Below are positions 58,853 through 64,000 of a DNA stretch of 64,000 bases, in pieces; position 1 is the first letter of the stretch; the number at the start of each line of letters is the position of its first letter. The notes beneath the pieces were generated by a model. That model did not search any database and was not told the origin of the DNA. It saw only the letters and a program-made list of their open reading frames with translations. This DNA comes from Cercospora beticola (taxonomy: Eukaryota > Ascomycota > Dothideomycetes > Mycosphaerellales > Mycosphaerellaceae), in the NCBI RefSeq assembly GCF_033473495.1, contig NC_088936.1, forward strand, positions 2,046,001-2,110,000, given 5' to 3'. The position numbers were made by a program, and so were the translations under genes.

Positions 58853-59922
58853 GATGTCGTCGCCGGAGTCGGTGACACTGCTGGCAATGGTGCTGAAGGT
58901 GGTCTTGTCGATGTGGGCTGCAGGTACTGAGGCAGCAACACGCGTGGTAACGCGTATCCCTGCAACTGCCAAGAAACGCGTCGAACTTCACTTCCACCTT
59001 CCCCCGCTCCAATTTCGCGATTCACCAACGTGCAGCACATGCACTTGCCTGCATTGAAATCTGAATTCCCTCCGTGCTCACTCCGTGCTCGAATCGACAC
59101 GATGTCACCAGCTCATCCGTTGCTGGAATGTTCTTTGTGCACCTCGCAACGCTGCTCACAATGACTCTGCATCGCTGTGCAGCTTCGGATGGAATAATGA
59201 GGCGTAATGATTTGGCCACTACGTTAGCACCGATTCGTACTATATGGTGCCTTGGACAAGCCTGGTAGAGCGCATCAATAGTCCTTTGCCGATGTCTGGA
59301 GCCTGAGGAATTATGCGGAAGGTGCACCGATGAAGATATACTTCCCTTCGAACACGATGGCTTTTCCACTAGGCTACCGCGCGTGGCCAATGCTGCGGTT
59401 GCTCTTGCCACTGCTCTATGGAAAGAGCATTGAGCACACGAGATCGCGGGTCATTTGAGGGTGACGTGCGCGAGTCTCACTTGACCTGAAGCCGTTGAAA
59501 CACTTCTTCTGAAGTGCAGGCGCAGCACAGCAACGCATAATAGAGCTCACCTTCGAAACAGGGTCTCACGTTCTTCAGCACGAGAATGTGGAACCTCGCC
59601 CTCGGAGACATCAAGCCTAACAATAGGCCGCTATTGTACAGCAGCAAGATCATGTTTCACGTGAATCTAGCTTCCATATTGTCGCAGTGCAATGCGTGAA
59701 GTTCATTAACAATAGCATTGTGCAAGTCAAGGCAGTAACGTGCTCAACGGCTCGAACTTCACTTGCAGCAGGTGCGACGTATAACTTCCTCGCTTGCCCC
59801 TCAACATTCTTTTCTCGTAAAACCAGCACCACTTTCAACACACATCAACATACCTCTGTTTGAAACCCAAGAACATCAGTACATCACATCCGCAACAGAC
59901 CATCAATACACGAAGTCACAAG
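58853..59922. other. Divergent promoter, SMC6 and Cys-rich gene
   Basis: 1.07 kb between divergent start codons. A tRNA-like scrap at 59,341-59,388 was considered and rejected. No gene is supported. Confidence 0.5.
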
Positions 59923-61137
59923 ATGCCGCGCAAATTGTTCCCGCGTATTGTTGGAGAAGATGCCAACAACTACCTCCTGACAACCACTAACTACGAGGAC
60001 TGCAAAGAAGCCTCTGTCAAGTGGATCCCGAAGGACCAGGCCGAGCGCCACATCATCCCAGCCTGGGAGATTCTGAGCTCGTCTGCTATGCAGCGCCTCC
60101 GTTCAGTCCAAGGTAAGTCCTACGAGCCTTACACAGGCGTTGATCGAGTCGAGCTACACTTCGGCGGCGGGGCTTTGTTTATGTACATCGATATGAATCC
60201 GCCAGGGGGCGCGATGCTGCGGGAGGTGAGGAAGGCTGGTAAGTGTACGGTGTGGATGGTCGAGCCGTTTGTGTCGGGGCCGCGTCCGCGCATGGAGGAA
60301 AAGCTAGCAGCTGCGGCAACCAACTCGACATTTCGAGCAATTGCTCCCGCACCAATGACATCTGCGCCACCACCAGCAATGGCACCAACGATGTCGCCGG
60401 TAACGTCACCAAACGCCTACGACCGCAAGTCGAACTTCACTGGCGCAATGCCGCTGAACTCATTCCTGGCGTCTTCTCCTCTCACCTCTTCTCCGTCGAA
60501 GAAAGAACTCCAAAGCAAGATGTCTCCAATCGATTCGCCTCAAGCTCAGTACTCGGATGGCAAGATGGAATGCGAACGAACCTCGCTGCCGCCTCCAGCG
60601 ATCTCTGAGACTAAACCGATCCTGCTCGAAGAACCAGCTTCCCAGGCTCTACCAATCCGTGCCAATTCGCCGACACCAGGCATTCCCCTGACTCAGCACA
60701 TCACGCTCCCCTGCGAAGAGCAGACCGGACATGGCCTCGACCACGACAACGGCTTCTTCTGTGGAGGAATCTGGCACGACGACATCCAGCTCGGCTTCAT
60801 AACCTGCAAAGTCTGCGTCGGCACCGCCATGTTCCAGGCCATGTTGGATGGCAACAACGACATTATCGAGCATGGCGCCAACGTCCCAATCTGTGTCCTC
60901 TGCGCCAAGATCTGCGTTGAAGTCGAGCACAGTAAGATGGGCTGCTTCTGCCTCGAGGAAAAGTGTACGCACTGCTTCCTTCACGCAGTGGATGATATGA
61001 AGGTCCTTCGCGACGCCATCGAACCCGGTACGAACTACGGCGAGTTGTGCTGTAAGTGCTATCAGCCAATCATTGGTCTCCCACAGACCAGCAAGTGTGT
61101 TTTGTGCTGTGGGATCAGTTTTGTCGCCACTGCATAA
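59923..61137 (+). CDS. Unknown protein with Cys-rich C-terminal domain (404 aa)
   Basis: Single exon from the ATG at 59,923 (MPRKLFPRIVGEDANNYLL); the frame opens upstream only at a TTG. Residues 1-120 look like a folded domain (VKWIPKDQAERHIIPAWEIL, VDRVELHFGGGALFMYIDMN). Residues 130-260 are Pro/Ser/Thr-rich and probably disordered. The C-terminal 141 residues hold many paired cysteines: TCKVC, CVLCAKIC, GCFCLEEKCTHC, CCKC and CVLCC, with His between, the look of a multi-zinc domain. I cannot match it to a named zinc-finger class. Location and role are unknown; paired CxxC motifs suggest protein or nucleic-acid binding. Confidence 0.75.
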   Translation: MPRKLFPRIVGEDANNYLLTTTNYEDCKEASVKWIPKDQAERHIIPAWEILSSSAMQRLRSVQGKSYEPYTGVDRVELHFGGGALFMYIDMNPPGGAMLREVRKAGKCTVWMVEPFVSGPRPRMEEKLAAAATNSTFRAIAPAPMTSAPPPAMAPTMSPVTSPNAYDRKSNFTGAMPLNSFLASSPLTSSPSKKELQSKMSPIDSPQAQYSDGKMECERTSLPPPAISETKPILLEEPASQALPIRANSPTPGIPLTQHITLPCEEQTGHGLDHDNGFFCGGIWHDDIQLGFITCKVCVGTAMFQAMLDGNNDIIEHGANVPICVLCAKICVEVEHSKMGCFCLEEKCTHCFLHAVDDMKVLRDAIEPGTNYGELCCKCYQPIIGLPQTSKCVLCCGISFVATA

Positions 61138-61500
61138 AGAATGGATGGTGGACACGTGGGAAGAAAGGCTGTCTGAAAGCTTTGCACACCTGACACGGAG
61201 GAACACAATGCTATTGTGACTTGTTTATGCTCATATTGACTGGGCATCAACACTCGATTGGAGGGACAGAGACGGTTGGTCTTGCTTGGCGATCCCATCT
61301 TGCGCAGCAGAAGCGCAGCAAAGACTCTTGAAAGCCTTTGAACTATACTGCAGACTGGATGAGCTGTACAGCAGCAACCTTGATCAGCAGGAAGGCTACA
61401 AACCACGTAGCTGAAACTTACGAAATTTGCAAAAACGTCCTTTCCTTTCCTTTCCATGGCATTTCCATCCTCCTGCATGCTTTTTGGGACCGCTTGGCCT
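61138..61500. other. Convergent intergenic, 363 bases
   Basis: 3' flanks of the Cys-rich gene and of the minus-strand coiled-coil gene. No gene or repeat seen. Confidence 0.5.
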
Positions 61501-62013
61501 TCACAAAATCTGGCAGCGATTCGTATCGCCTACTTTCCGCGCCGTCCTTCGACGTTCTTCCTCCTCTCGCAGTGCATGCATGTCGCTTGTCCACTCTTCC
61601 GTGTTTTCCTTCAACTTCGCTCTGATTCGATGTGTCAATACCCGATTCATCCTCCTGACTTCAGAAATTTCACGTGCAATGTCCATGATTCTGTTCTTCC
61701 TCTGCTCGATCGACAACGCCGCGGTTGCAGTGTCAGTAGCATCAGCAGCGGTCAAGCCCCATCCCTGCTGTCGTGGTAGCTCAGCGACTTCCACGTCGAC
61801 ACCTTCGGTATCGCGTGCCTCGGTTAACAACGCTCTATTCCGATTGTAGATAACCTCGAGGGCTTGATGTGCTGAGAGGAGGAGTGCGGCGCTGTTGCTT
61901 TCTGTCAAATATTGCTCGAGAAAGCTGGCAACTGGTGCGGGCTCTGAGCTGAGTATTAGATCCTTGAGCTGCACTTGTCGTGCAAGCGTTGCGAGCTGTT
62001 GGTTGGATATCAT
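61501..62013 (-). CDS. Hypothetical coiled-coil protein (170 aa)
   Basis: Single-exon ATG frame (MISNQQLATLARQVQLKDL). A helical N-terminal region (SFLEQYLTESNSAALLLSAHQALEVIYNRNRALL) precedes a strongly charged coiled-coil-like tail (IEQRKNRIMDIAREISEVRRMNRVLTHRIRAKLKENTEEW). The frame extends upstream only to a CTG. No recognised domain. Small helical proteins of this style often belong to larger complexes; no partner can be named here. Confidence 0.5.
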   Translation of the reverse strand: MISNQQLATLARQVQLKDLILSSEPAPVASFLEQYLTESNSAALLLSAHQALEVIYNRNRALLTEARDTEGVDVEVAELPRQQGWGLTAADATDTATAALSIEQRKNRIMDIAREISEVRRMNRVLTHRIRAKLKENTEEWTSDMHALREEEERRRTARKVGDTNRCQIL

Positions 62014-64000
62014 AATGTGTTTTGCGTTGGGCGACTGTGTTGTCGGTGTTCGCGACTGCTGAGTGCGGCACACTTCTGCTGCGTTTATTGCTGTTGTGGT
62101 CCTAGACAGCAGCAAACATCCGTGGCCCGTGCCTCATTGTTCCTTGCAGACTCACAAACCGTGAGGTGTTTGCGTTCTTGAGGCAATGTGCTGAGCTTCT
62201 GAACGCTGAAGTTGATTTGCCTCATGCTGCTTTGGCTTAGTCGTGGCGGTCTTTGTGTCGAAAGGAACGGAGTCATCGTTCAGATGGCAGCTCCGGCACA
62301 CTTAGGTTCTTAAAGGGCGTCAGTAATGGCAGCCGAATCGGACAACGCTGACAAGGGGAAGACGGCTTTCAGTATAGGTATTAGAGTGATTGTCAAAGCC
62401 CAAATATGCATGTTTTTACAGCGCAGTACTACTACTCTTTCAGGGCGGAGTGCGCTTCGGCAATGCTCATATCCAGCCAGCCGAAGCAGAAGTCATACTC
62501 TGCGATGACTTTGTCACCGTATCTGAATGCACCCGCAGAAGGCATTGGCTGGCAGTTACGTGGCAGAGGTGTCCCTCTGCGTTCGAAGTTGATTGCGGGA
62601 CACTTTTGCACCTGCATTGTCTGCCATCGATAAAATATCTCAATGTCCAGTGATGTTGAGCACGATGCAGCACCGTAACGCGAGATGAGACTTCTGTGGG
62701 TTCCTGCTGGACTGATACAGCCGAGTTTCTGTCAGTAACACGATCGGAGTAGTAAGGCATTGAATGCGAAGGAGTCAACTCTGGCCTCTGTGATGGACGA
62801 AGGGACACGGCCCCTGAATCTGCAAATCCCCGCTACCTCCTTCAGTAGCTGCAGCATAAAAGCTTTGAACGGCTTGCTGGAGCGGCTGGAATTGCACTAG
62901 CCAGAATCCGTAGAATAATGATCGTTCCAGCGTGGTCAACCTTAAAATTGAGAACTTGAGAAGCCATGCAACTACTGCGGAGTACGACTATAATAAGAAG
63001 CGTGTAGTCGATGGTAAAGTTTCGGCTGGCTGAGTGGAGGTGGAACTGTCGCTTAACCTGCAGAAGCGTGCTGCGCAGCGTGGCGGCCCTGTACCAAAAG
63101 ACCCCGTTGTAGTGGGAAATGCCGCCTGGGTTGACGAAGCATTGCTGAAATACCAATCACTGCGTTGGGAGAAGATGGGTGCCAAGACTGAGGTCGTTGC
63201 AAGCGCAATGAATGCTACGTGGGATCAACTGGTCAGCCAGAGATGCTTTCGAAGTATTTTGCGAACAGGGAAGCTGTGGATGGGCCAAAGAGCGGCTCGG
63301 TGATGGCCAAGCGCTCAAGCACCTCATCATTCATGTGGAGGCAGTTGGCGTTCATGAAAAGCAACTCAAGTCTCGCGCTAGCACAGAGCGCTTTCAAAGG
63401 CTAGAGCGGCTTGCTTCGAAAAAGCCAATCACCTCGAGCCATTTGTGCTGCTTTATTTTATGTTCCGAAAATGTCATTTGCTGATTGGGTTGGCCGCTGG
63501 TCCGTCGTAAGACAAGTTTCCCGCCTGCTAAACGTGAAAATTGCCCTGAGCAGAGTCATGATACAAGGTCAGGCGGCAGAGCAATTACCAAAGTCGGTTG
63601 AACAGGATGTGAAGTCTCTCGGCCTTTGAGCTATGGACCAACCAGACAGCATCTTAGGTCGGTTGTGCCACTGGGCCCTGATTCTGGTTGTCAAACGATC
63701 AGCTGCACTTGCACTAGCTTTCTGCGGCCCGTCGCGCTAGAACATCTGATCGTCTCGTAGATGCTCCCACACCAATCCTTACCATTCGGAGCCGAGACGG
63801 TGACCCCAAATTTCGGCCTGCTCTCCTCTTTTCGGCCCGTGATGTCGGCCACGCCGACTAGACGGCCGAAGCGATCGCGGGAGAACGACAATAAGCCCAT
63901 CCTTCGTGTCCAGCGCGAACTGTATTAGATTAACGATGATGACTTGTCCTGGTACCTGCCTCAGTACCATTGGCGACTGAGCAGCCACTGGGTCCTGCGT
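62014..64000. other. 2-kb stretch with no supported gene
   Basis: Several open frames of 60-113 codons occur on both strands. A plus-strand pair of frames at about 63,034-63,484 reads like protein but needs a frame change (see findings). The region may hold a gene whose main body lies beyond the window, or a decayed one. Confidence 0.4.
63034..63484 (+). pseudogene. Possible gene fragment or decayed gene
   Basis: Two overlapping plus-strand frames. The first (63,034-63,303) includes NAAWVDEALLKYQSLRWEK. The second (from about 63,245) includes FEVFCEQGSCGWAKERLGDG then LIIHVEAVGVHEKQLKSRAS. The two read as one protein only if the frame shifts near 63,225-63,245, where no clear GT-AG intron fits. 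No family recognised. Confidence 0.25.

Noticed and set aside
59341..59388. tRNA-like sequence on minus (TAGCCTAGTGG A-box-like, GTTCGAAGG B-box-like)
   Set aside because: The two boxes are only about a dozen bases apart, so there is no room for an anticodon arm, and the acceptor stem does not pair.

Overview
The window is a piece of a filamentous ascomycete chromosome (Pezizomycotina, most likely a dothideomycete; the species cannot be named from sequence alone). Coding genes have short GT-AG introns of mostly about 45-70 bases, and the products are fungal: a DASH/Dam1 kinetochore subunit, a YVC1-type vacuolar TRP channel, an HSP12-family stress protein, an ascomycete laccase, an S53 sedolisin and a rhodopsin-domain membrane protein.

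Region 1 (1 to about 24,110) is a gene-free, AT-rich block of transposon relics destroyed by repeat-induced point mutation (RIP). CA and TG dinucleotides are almost gone while CG is still common. As a result Met, Trp, Gln, Cys and His codons have turned into Ile, stop, stop, Tyr and Tyr codons, and no long frames survive. Reading through those changes shows a Tad-type LINE on the minus strand (1-5,290, running off the window), a second LINE type on the plus strand (5,590-10,640), a complete 7.0-kb Ty3/gypsy element with a chromodomain on the minus strand and two 406-bp LTRs (10,880-17,884), an inverted copy of the second LINE (18,000-23,075), and an unidentified relic (23,076-24,110). The two LINE copies form a roughly 5-kb inverted repeat around the gypsy element.

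Region 2 (24,111-32,232) starts abruptly with normal base composition and carries secreted functions: an unknown small secreted protein beside the transposon block, a laccase and an S53 peptidase.

Region 3 (32,233-47,170) holds mainly housekeeping and stress genes: an LPxEIR-motif protein, YVC1, an HSL-family esterase, DAM1 sharing a promoter with a CRAL-TRIO lipid-transfer-like protein, a repeat-bearing unknown, HSP12 followed in the same frame by a DKKAD-repeat peptide, and a ketopantoate-reductase-like oxidoreductase.

Region 4 (47,171-64,000) opens with a gene-poor 2.6 kb, then a rhodopsin-domain membrane protein, two unknowns, a membrane-anchored double-psi beta-barrel protein, SMC6 of the Smc5/6 complex, a Cys-rich unknown and a coiled-coil unknown. 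The last 2 kb has no supported gene.

For every multi-exon model the exon lengths sum to a whole number of codons. Introns were placed by eye from GT-AG sites and protein continuity.
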